NCBI GenBank assembly: GCA_964609495.1
Contig: CAZSTA010000021.1
Coordinates: forward strand, 1-29,766
DNA length: 29,766 bases
Source of the DNA: CAZSTA01 sp964609495 [NCBI: uncultured bacterium]
GTDB taxonomy: Bacteria > CAZSTA01
Reading direction: 5' to 3'
Below the pieces are notes generated by a model. That model searched no databases. It was not told where the DNA came from and saw nothing but the letters and a program-made list of their open reading frames with translations. The position numbers were made by a program, and so were the translations under genes. Of the stretch, positions 23,538-29,766 are shown piece after piece. Positions within the stretch are counted from its first letter, which is position 1, and each line of letters opens with the position of its first letter.

Positions 23538-24944
23538 ATGTCGACAAGAACCAAGTGGTCGCTAATCTTATTAGTAGGTATGTTAATGATGGCTTTGACC
23601 TTCTCTTCGGTCTCGGCAAAGACGAAGGTTATTATCTGGGGGATCAACGATACTGTCCCCGGAGGGCATAGGGAGCAGGTTCAGACTTTCAACAAGCTTC
23701 ATCCCGATATCGAGTTGGTATCGGAGGTTCAGACTGCCGCCGCAGGACAAACTCCCGAGAGTATGCAGAAGTTGATGACCGCGATCGCGGCTGGTAATCC
23801 ACCTGATATAACGACTCTGGACAGGTTCGTGGTTGGTAGCTGGGCGGCAAGAGGTGCCTTAACGAGTATTGATGCTCTGATAAAAAGAGATGGAGTTCCC
23901 AAGAAGGAGGATTGGGTCGATGCTACTTGGGAGGAGTGCAAATGGGATGGTGAGATGTTCGCTCTTCCCCCCGGACATGATATTGGACATCTCGGTCTGT
24001 GGAGCTTGTATTGGAATAAGGATCTGTTCGCTGAGGCTGGTTTAGATCCTGAGGTTCCTCCTAAATCCTGGGATGATCTTCTAGAGTATGCCAGTAAGTT
24101 GTTTATAGAGGATGAGGGAGAGATCGAGCAACTGGGCTTCCGCTATATCTGGGCTGGTGCGGTGGAGCTCTATCAGTTCGGTTGGTCGAACGGGGGACGT
24201 TTTATGGAGAGTCCTCGCAAGGCTACTGTTAACGATCCTAAGAACGTCGAAGCCCTCGAGTTTATGGTCGAGCTTTATGATGAGCTAGGAGGCATGGAGA
24301 ATATCGGAACCTTCCTCTCCAGCTTCCAGGGAGTAGAGCAAGACCCCTTCCTGACCGGTCTAGCCGCGATGGAGATCCATGGCGACTGGACGATCAGATT
24401 CGATATCGGACGCTATAAACCCGACTTGAACTTTGGTGTGCGTCCCACTCCTTCTCCTGATGGCGAACACTTCACCGCTTGGGGTGGTGGTTGGTCCTGG
24501 GTGATCCCCAAGGGGGCTAAGAACGTGGAAGAGGCTTGGACAGTTATGAAGTGGTTAACCAGTGTCGAAGGGCTCCTAGTGAGGGCTAGAGGAGATGCGG
24601 CTTATGATCACTCCGAAGGACGCGTCCATATCCCTCTGCCTATAGCTAATGTCCCAGCTAATAAGGCTATCCAGGCGGAGTTCTATCCCGCGGTCAGAGA
24701 GAACTGTCCTTGCATCGCTGATGCTATCGATTACTTCAGCAACATCTACGATTATGGGGTGGAGAAGATATTCTGGCGTCCAGTCTGCACCGTAGCGGAT
24801 GTCTTATGGGCTGAGATGGATAGAGCTTGCCAAGCTGCTCTATTCCACCAATTAACTCCTCAGCAGGCTATGGATGAAGCTAATACTAACGTTCAGAAGG
24901 GCGCCGATGAGTACTGGAAGAGAAAAGATCAGGAGAGCAAGTAG
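23538..24944 (+). CDS. Extracellular solute-binding protein, family 1 (sugar ABC transporter)
   Basis: 468 residues. A Sec signal peptide (1-27: basic MSTRTK, hydrophobic LILLVGMLMMALTF, cut predicted after SVSA). There is no lipobox Cys, so the mature protein is probably periplasmic or released rather than lipid-anchored. The mature part begins KVIIWGINDTVPGGHREQVQTFNK and reads as the MalE/UgpB-like fold of carbohydrate-binding proteins (AAGNPPDITTLD, SWDDLLEYASKL, AMEIHGDWT, GGWSWVIPKGAKN, AWTVMKWLTS). The ligand is likely an oligosaccharide or sugar derivative; not determinable. GGAGGTG lies 5 nt before the ATG. A hairpin follows, then two permease genes. Confidence 0.93.
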   Translation: MSTRTKWSLILLVGMLMMALTFSSVSAKTKVIIWGINDTVPGGHREQVQTFNKLHPDIELVSEVQTAAAGQTPESMQKLMTAIAAGNPPDITTLDRFVVGSWAARGALTSIDALIKRDGVPKKEDWVDATWEECKWDGEMFALPPGHDIGHLGLWSLYWNKDLFAEAGLDPEVPPKSWDDLLEYASKLFIEDEGEIEQLGFRYIWAGAVELYQFGWSNGGRFMESPRKATVNDPKNVEALEFMVELYDELGGMENIGTFLSSFQGVEQDPFLTGLAAMEIHGDWTIRFDIGRYKPDLNFGVRPTPSPDGEHFTAWGGGWSWVIPKGAKNVEEAWTVMKWLTSVEGLLVRARGDAAYDHSEGRVHIPLPIANVPANKAIQAEFYPAVRENCPCIADAIDYFSNIYDYGVEKIFWRPVCTVADVLWAEMDRACQAALFHQLTPQQAMDEANTNVQKGADEYWKRKDQESK

Positions 24945-24966
24945 AAAGAAGAACTCTTTACATCTT

Positions 24967-24991
24967 TGCGGTCAGGGATGACCTGACCGCA
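24967..24991 (+). terminator. Intercistronic hairpin/partial terminator after the binding protein
   Basis: TGCGGTCAGG (24967-24976) and CCTGACCGCA (24982-24991), a perfect 10-bp stem with a 5-nt GATGA loop, followed by TATTTATCT. Such stems after binding-protein genes allow some readthrough and keep the binding protein in excess over the permeases. Confidence 0.8.
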
Positions 24992-25052
24992 TATTTATCT
25001 ATTAAAATTAGAGTAACTAAGAACAAACAAATAGAAGAGGGTGATATTCAGA

Positions 25053-25991
25053 ATGGTCGAGGCAGAAGGTATCGGTAAAAGGAGAAGAAAAGGGAGCAGA
25101 ATGCGCCGTAATGAGGCTATAGCTGGAGTAATTGCGGTCTCGCCCTGGATATTTGGCTTTCTGGTGTTCACCGTAGGCCCTATAGTAGCCTCTATAATCT
25201 TAAGTTTCTCGCTATATGATGTGCTCAATCCTCCTCTCTTCGTGGGATTAGAGAACTATAAGAATCTATTCTTTGAAGACCCTAAATTCTGGAAATCGTT
25301 ATATAACACAGTATATATCACAGCTATCGGTGTCCCCTTAGGAGTACTCAGTGGTCTATCCCTAGCTATGTTGCTCAACCTCGATGTGAGTGGGATCACC
25401 TGGTATAGGACGCTTTATTATCTGCCCTATATCGTTCCTACGGTAGCCAGTTCTATCCTCTGGGTTTGGATCTTCAATCCCCACTATGGTTTTCTAACGT
25501 CTATCTTCAAGTTCGTGGGATTAAAGAGTCCGCTTTGGTTAGGTGATCCCAAATGGTCTAAACCGGCGATCATCTTGATGGGATTATGGGGAGCGGGCGG
25601 AACTATGGTCATCTATCTAGCTGGTTTAAAGAACATCCCTAAACAGCTCTATGAGGCGGCGGATATAGATGGGGCTAATTGGTGGGCGAAGTTAATCAAT
25701 ATTACCCTCCCCATGTTGACCCCAACTATATTCTTCAACTCGGTGATGGGGATTATAGGCTCTTTCCAAATTTTCACCCAAGCCTACATTATGACCCAAG
25801 GTGGACCCGTAGATTCCACGCTCTTCTACGTCTATTATCTATTTAACAACGCCTTTGCCTACTTCAAGATGGGATATGCCTGTTCTATGGCTTGGATTTT
25901 ATTCATCATCATTCTGATATTTACTCTAATTCAGTTCAGATTATCGCGTTATTGGGTGTATTATGAAATGGCGCCAACGAGGAGATGGTGA
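25053..25991 (+). CDS. Sugar ABC transporter permease, MalF/UgpA type
   Basis: 312 residues from the ATG at 25053, chosen because GGTGAT stands 7 nt upstream; a GTG at 25041 also opens the frame. A basic cytoplasmic N-terminus (GKRRRKGSRMRR), then about six membrane helices (first at about 23-53). The EAA loop EAADIDGANWWAKLINITLP at 201-220 docks with the transport ATPase. The order binding protein, MalF-like, MalG-like is that of carbohydrate uptake family 1 importers. No ATPase gene is in the window, so a shared MsmX/UgpC-like subunit elsewhere is likely. The stop is 3 nt before the next gene. Confidence 0.94.
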   Translation: MVEAEGIGKRRRKGSRMRRNEAIAGVIAVSPWIFGFLVFTVGPIVASIILSFSLYDVLNPPLFVGLENYKNLFFEDPKFWKSLYNTVYITAIGVPLGVLSGLSLAMLLNLDVSGITWYRTLYYLPYIVPTVASSILWVWIFNPHYGFLTSIFKFVGLKSPLWLGDPKWSKPAIILMGLWGAGGTMVIYLAGLKNIPKQLYEAADIDGANWWAKLINITLPMLTPTIFFNSVMGIIGSFQIFTQAYIMTQGGPVDSTLFYVYYLFNNAFAYFKMGYACSMAWILFIIILIFTLIQFRLSRYWVYYEMAPTRRW

Positions 25992-25994
25992 GAA

Positions 25995-26846
25995 ATGGCA
26001 AGGACAACAAAAGGAAAAGTCAGAGATTTCGTAAAACAAGCTGCCTCACATCTTGTATTAGCCTCAGGATGCGGGATATTTCTCTTCCCCTTTGTGTGGA
26101 TGCTTTCGACATCCCTGAAACCCGATCAAGAGATCTTCGTCTATCCTCCTATTATCATTCCTCGACCAATATTGTGGGAGAACTATCCCAAGATGTGGAA
26201 TTACCTTCCCTTCTTCAGCTTTTTGAGGAATACAATGTATGTAACCTCTATGGTTTTAATAGGGACAATCCTCTCCTGCTCAGTAGTGGCTTATGGTTTC
26301 TCTCGCTTGAGATGGCCCGGGAGAGATGTAGTCTTCATAATGGTCTTGGCCACGATGATGTTGCCCTTTCAGGTGACTATGATTCCCCTGTATTTGATCT
26401 TCAAACAATTGAATTGGATCAATACTTTTAAGCCTCTCTGGATAGGATCATTCTTTGCGGTTAACGGCTTCTTCGTCTTTCTCCTGCGGCAGTTCTATCT
26501 CACGATTCCCTTAGAGCTAGAGGATGCCGCCAAGATAGACGGTTGTGGATACTTTGGGATCTACTGGAGGATAATGTTGCCCCTGATTAAGCCTGCTTTA
26601 GCAACGGTTGCTATCTTCTCTTTTATGTGGACTTGGAATGACTTCATAGGTCCTTTGATATATATAAACTCTGTTGATAAGATGACCTTGGCTTTAGGAT
26701 TGCGCCTATTTCAGACGACATATAGCGCCGAGTGGGCTCTGATGATGAGCGCCGCTACAGTAATGACCCTACCTGTTCTGACTCTCTTCTTCGTTGCTCA
26801 GAAGTACTTCATACAAGGGATAACCCTTACGGGAATGAAGGGATAA
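25995..26846 (+). CDS. Sugar ABC transporter permease, MalG/UgpE type
   Basis: 283 residues with about six membrane helices, partner of the preceding permease. Family features are the TSLKPDQEIF segment (39-48), a periplasmic loop with PRPILWENY, and the EAA loop from E176 (LEDAAKIDGCGYFGIYW then RIMLPLIKP, about 174-200). The end GITLTGMKG is typical (GL/IT-x-G-x-KG). GGAG lies about 9 nt upstream, within the last codons of the previous gene, so translation is coupled. It ends the operon just before a terminator. Confidence 0.95.
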   Translation: MARTTKGKVRDFVKQAASHLVLASGCGIFLFPFVWMLSTSLKPDQEIFVYPPIIIPRPILWENYPKMWNYLPFFSFLRNTMYVTSMVLIGTILSCSVVAYGFSRLRWPGRDVVFIMVLATMMLPFQVTMIPLYLIFKQLNWINTFKPLWIGSFFAVNGFFVFLLRQFYLTIPLELEDAAKIDGCGYFGIYWRIMLPLIKPALATVAIFSFMWTWNDFIGPLIYINSVDKMTLALGLRLFQTTYSAEWALMMSAATVMTLPVLTLFFVAQKYFIQGITLTGMKG

Positions 26847-26896
26847 TAGTATCCCTTTTAGGATTCTGATGATAAGAGTTTAAATGGGAATGATAT

Positions 26897-26920
26897 AAGT
26901 GATCTAGGTTTAGATCACTT
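26897..26920 (+). terminator. Rho-independent terminator of the ABC transporter operon
   Basis: AAGTGATCTA (26897-26906) and TAGATCACTT (26911-26920), a perfect 10-bp stem with a GGTT loop, followed by AAATTTTGTT. It lies 50 nt after the permease stop and 28 nt before the next gene. Confidence 0.75.
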
Positions 26921-26948
26921 AAATTTTGTTATAACCGAGGATGATAAA

Positions 26949-28901
26949 ATGGAATTGTCGGTAAAATCGAGGAAAAAGGTTATGGATAGGATGATTAACT
27001 CATATACATTCCTAATTCTAACTATAGGAATGATAGTTACAATCTCCGCCTGGGCAGAAGAAACTCCCTTTATCCCAGCTATGACTTTTGGAAATAGAGG
27101 CTCTGGAGTAGGACAATTCTTCGCCCCAGGAGATATAGCTCTGGATAAAGAGGGCAACATCTACGTACTGGACACCGGTAATAATCGGGTTCAGAAGTTC
27201 GATCCCGGGGGAAATTTCCTGATGTGGTTCGGGGGAGCGGGGAAGGAGGAGGGAAAGTTTAATAACCCCTCCAGCATAGCTGTCGATGATTCTGGTAACA
27301 TCTACATCTCGGATACCACCAATAATCGGGTTCAGAAGTTCGATCCCGGAGGGGATGTCCTGTTGATATTAAAAGGTGGAGAGGGTGATAAGCGATTTCA
27401 CTTCCCTCGCGGGGTCTTTGTGAACAAACAAGGGATTTATGTAGCTGATAGCGGATTCGCCACTTTTACCATCCGTAATCGTCTTCGCCTTTTCAATCAG
27501 AAAGGTGAAGAACTTAAGGAGATAAAACTTAAAGAATTGAGCTTGGATAAGGAGTTCGATCCTCAGGATTTAGCGGTTGATGATGAAGGGAATATCTATG
27601 TAACTGATAGGGGTCTCTCTCAAGTTGAGATATTCGATAAGGATGGCGATCTGTTGCGAGTATTCGGGAGAAAGGGGAGGAAGCCCGCTGAGTTCTTCGA
27701 TCCCACAGGTATATATTTAGATACCGAGGGAAATATCTACGTCGCTGATAGCGGTAACAACCGTATTCAAAAATTCGACAATCGGGGGAATTATTCCCTT
27801 CAATATGGAACGATTGGGACAGAATCAGGTCGATTTGACTATCCTCGAGGGATCGTCCTAGATTCGCAGGATAACATCTATATCGCCGATAAAAATAATA
27901 ATAGGGTCCAAAAGATCACTCCAACTCAGGTGGTCCTACTCGACAACGAGGGATGGGAATATTATCATCAGGAAAGTTGGGATAAGGCTATCGAGATATG
28001 GAGGAATGTCCTAAAGCTCAACAACTCGATTATGACAGCTCACTTGGGATTAGCCGAGGTATATGCTAAGCAAAAGCGGTGGCCTCTATCTATGTCTAAG
28101 TTCGAGGATGTTCTAGCCATCGATCCCAACAATGTTACCGCGGGAAGAGGACATAGAGCCACTTATATATATACCTATCTAACTCGGATCATACTAATTA
28201 TCGGAGCGATCGTTTTAGCGTCTATTGGGATAGTCGCCTTGATGAGAGCTGGACGCAGAAGATATCTCCCTGCTAGAGCTGAGGGTATTACTCGAATGAA
28301 TCCGATAATAGGCGTATTGAAACTATGGGAGTATATATGGGGAATAGTAGCCAACCCATTCCGAACTATGGAGAGGATCAATCGTGAGAATTGGATATTC
28401 TTAACTGCTATCTTCATATTTTTGGTAAGTATAATCACCGTTACCGCGGATATGCTCCTATCCCCCTTGGTATCAAATATGAGCATCTTATTTCTCTTAC
28501 CAAGTAGCTACGGCTTTCAATTCGTATTCCCCTTCATACTTTGGTTGATGGCCTCCTTCTTCTTCACTAAGGGGGCAGATATTGTTGGAGGAGCGATGGG
28601 AAAGTTCAAAGCTATGTTGACGGTGGGAGGATATGCCCTTGTTCCCCACTTTCTCCTCTCCATCCCTCTAGCTCTCCTCAGTAGAGCCTTAATTCCAGCC
28701 GAGACGGAGCTCTTTGAGGTGCTGAGATATCCGATAGCGGTTTTGGATCTATTCTTGATTTTGATAGCCATAAAGGAGGTATGTCAACTTTCTCGTTGGA
28801 TCAACACTATACTAGCCTTTATCTTTGGAATTATGCTGAATATCGTAGCTATAGTTGCCGTGATCTTCATATTTGTAGGAGTAAGACTGATTCTCTTTTA
28901 G
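26949..28901 (+). CDS. NHL beta-propeller / TPR / Yip1 integral membrane protein
   Basis: 650 residues. A signal or anchor helix (about 18-36, FLILTIGMIVTISAWA) is followed by six NHL repeats (about 49-322). Their hallmark, D-x-x-GNIYV-x-D-x-x-NNR-QKF, is clear at 66-84, 113-131, 258-276 and 305-322, with looser blades at about 150-182 and 204-230. Together they predict a six-bladed propeller outside the cytoplasm. Two TPR-like helix pairs follow (about 330-398). Then a helix (about 412-432), a basic stretch (RAGRRRY), and a C-terminal Yip1-like domain (about 452-650) with the NPFRTMERINRENW entry and about five helices. The propeller likely binds a ligand or polymer; the Yip1 role in bacteria is unknown. 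GAGGATGAT precedes the ATG. Confidence 0.85.
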   Translation: MELSVKSRKKVMDRMINSYTFLILTIGMIVTISAWAEETPFIPAMTFGNRGSGVGQFFAPGDIALDKEGNIYVLDTGNNRVQKFDPGGNFLMWFGGAGKEEGKFNNPSSIAVDDSGNIYISDTTNNRVQKFDPGGDVLLILKGGEGDKRFHFPRGVFVNKQGIYVADSGFATFTIRNRLRLFNQKGEELKEIKLKELSLDKEFDPQDLAVDDEGNIYVTDRGLSQVEIFDKDGDLLRVFGRKGRKPAEFFDPTGIYLDTEGNIYVADSGNNRIQKFDNRGNYSLQYGTIGTESGRFDYPRGIVLDSQDNIYIADKNNNRVQKITPTQVVLLDNEGWEYYHQESWDKAIEIWRNVLKLNNSIMTAHLGLAEVYAKQKRWPLSMSKFEDVLAIDPNNVTAGRGHRATYIYTYLTRIILIIGAIVLASIGIVALMRAGRRRYLPARAEGITRMNPIIGVLKLWEYIWGIVANPFRTMERINRENWIFLTAIFIFLVSIITVTADMLLSPLVSNMSILFLLPSSYGFQFVFPFILWLMASFFFTKGADIVGGAMGKFKAMLTVGGYALVPHFLLSIPLALLSRALIPAETELFEVLRYPIAVLDLFLILIAIKEVCQLSRWINTILAFIFGIMLNIVAIVAVIFIFVGVRLILF

Positions 28902-28985
28902 ATCACAGTGATATATTTGAGATTTACATCCAATGGGGAAAGAAGCTTTCCCTCAACCCTTTCTATATTAATAAGGAGAAAAATT

Positions 28986-29766
28986 ATGGGCGAGATAATT
29001 AAGATAGAGGGAAATAGTGCTTCCCGAGGTAATTGGTTCGATGAGGCGAATCTATGGTGCTCTAATGTTTATATAATTCAGAGGGATAGAATCGCTTACA
29101 TAATAGATACGGGGATAGGTAAGAGGATACGCGAGAAGATATCTGGGAGGCTCTCTGAGTTAGATGAGATCAAGTGCATCTATCTTATCAACACTCATCG
29201 CCATTTAGATCATATCGCTAATGGAGGGATCATAGGGGAATTAAGGAGTGGATATCCCGAAGCTCATTCCTATATCTATGAACGAGCCAGACTCAGTATA
29301 GAGTCCTTTCTTGCCAATCCCCAGGTATGGCCTTCTATGGCTGAGAAGATAGATATAGGTTATGAGTACCTGGAGTGGTTGAAGAAGGAGGATATGAAGA
29401 ATCTCGATTTCGAGGGGGTGAGTTTCAAAGGTTGGAAGATCGGAGAAGCTTATTTGTTATATACCCCTGGGCATAGTTCCTGTTCGATGTGTATCTATTT
29501 AGAGGAAGAGAAAGCTTTATTCACTGGAGACCTGCTTTGGTATGTAAATCCCAATTTGCCCTCGGGGAACATCGATCAGATACTAGATAGCGTTACAAAA
29601 GTTAAGGAATTAGTCGAGAGAAGGAGAATCGAGTATCTAGGAAATGGACATCTTAAGAGCGTCAAAGATAATGATAATGTCTTAAAATATATCGAAGATT
29701 GGGAGGAGAAAGAGCGATATCTCCTCTCCAAGTTGGAGGAGTTTATAGGTAGCAGGGATAAGGTTA
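28986..29766 (+). CDS. Metallo-beta-lactamase-fold hydrolase, cut by the window end
   Basis: Starts with an ATG after AAGGAG (8 nt) and stays open to the last base, giving at least 260 residues. The metal motif THRHLDH is at 70-76 (H71, H73, D75, H76). Further ligands are H163 (TPGHSS), bridging D182 (FTGDLLW) and H222 (GNGH), so a full two-metal site of the glyoxalase-II-like superfamily is present. It also has the DTGIG turn at 41-45. Members hydrolyse thioesters, lactones, phosphodiesters or RNA; the substrate is not readable. No signal peptide. It follows the NHL protein by 84 nt. A small stem GGGAAAG/CTTTCCC lies in that gap without a clear U-tract, so readthrough is possible. Confidence 0.88.
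   Translation, partial: MGEIIKIEGNSASRGNWFDEANLWCSNVYIIQRDRIAYIIDTGIGKRIREKISGRLSELDEIKCIYLINTHRHLDHIANGGIIGELRSGYPEAHSYIYERARLSIESFLANPQVWPSMAEKIDIGYEYLEWLKKEDMKNLDFEGVSFKGWKIGEAYLLYTPGHSSCSMCIYLEEEKALFTGDLLWYVNPNLPSGNIDQILDSVTKVKELVERRRIEYLGNGHLKSVKDNDNVLKYIEDWEEKERYLLSKLEEFIGSRDKV

Noticed and set aside
24955-24967. TCTTTACATCTTT shared with one arm of the 40-bp palindrome at 6391-6430
   Set aside because: Only 13 nt without the other arm; could easily be chance in AT-rich sequence.
28781-29002. Plus-strand frame across the end of the NHL/Yip1 gene
   Set aside because: Mostly an out-of-frame shadow of the Yip1 coding region and of the start of the MBL-fold gene.
1-29766. CRISPR arrays, tRNA or rRNA genes, insertion sequences and prophage genes
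   Set aside because: No regularly spaced repeats, tRNA cloverleaf, rRNA stretch, transposase or phage gene was recognised in the window.

Overview
The window is bacterial chromosome: densely packed operons, Shine-Dalgarno sites before most genes, near-consensus sigma70 promoters and an L10-type ribosomal leader. Base composition looks intermediate by eye, Arg is written mostly AGA/AGG and Ile often ATA, and TTG starts are common. I see nothing that fixes a phylum. The content (sugar-type ABC transporter, TIM-barrel sugar isomerase-like enzymes, prepilin-like proteins, NHL/Yip1 membrane protein, REP-like palindromes) suits a free-living heterotroph, probably from a poorly cultivated lineage.

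Layout. (1) 228-6123, minus strand: a protein-quality operon in transcription order single-domain response regulator, Hsp20, Hsp20, GrpE, DnaK, FtsH, ending at a perfect 30-bp terminator palindrome; no dnaJ is present. Its upstream region (6124-6495) carries a near-perfect sigma54 -24/-12 site facing the operon and, about 190 bp further upstream, a perfect 40-bp palindrome next to a sigma70 promoter facing the other way. (2) 6496-11795, plus strand: a sugar isomerase-like TIM barrel, a block of REP-like hairpins, then two overlapping sensor kinase genes (GAF-GAF-GAF-HK and REC-GAF-HK). (3) 11886-15084, minus: a cold-shock protein with a ~200-nt leader containing a 9-nt anti-Shine-Dalgarno sequence, and an operon of M20 peptidase, iron-type alcohol dehydrogenase and cupin. 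(4) 15397-17051, plus: a second TIM barrel and an AAC(3)-family acetyltransferase, fired from a consensus promoter divergent to region 3.

(5) 17101-20596, minus: class V aminotransferase, SerA and a histidine-type phosphatase. Together they could form the whole phosphorylated serine pathway using a non-classical last step. A nested inverted repeat fills the space before serA. (6) 20895-22079, minus: rplJ-rplL behind an L10 leader with an attenuator, separated from both rplKA and rpoBC. (7) 22460-26846, plus: two tandem prepilin-like proteins, a sugar-type substrate-binding protein and two permeases without an ATPase gene. (8) 26949-29766, plus: an NHL propeller/TPR/Yip1 membrane protein and a metallo-beta-lactamase-fold protein cut by the window end.

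The signals most worth following are regulatory: the sigma54 site before the chaperone/protease operon, the possible RNA switch in the csp leader, the 40-bp palindrome, the serA leader, and REP-like elements that end at the -35 boxes of two promoters.
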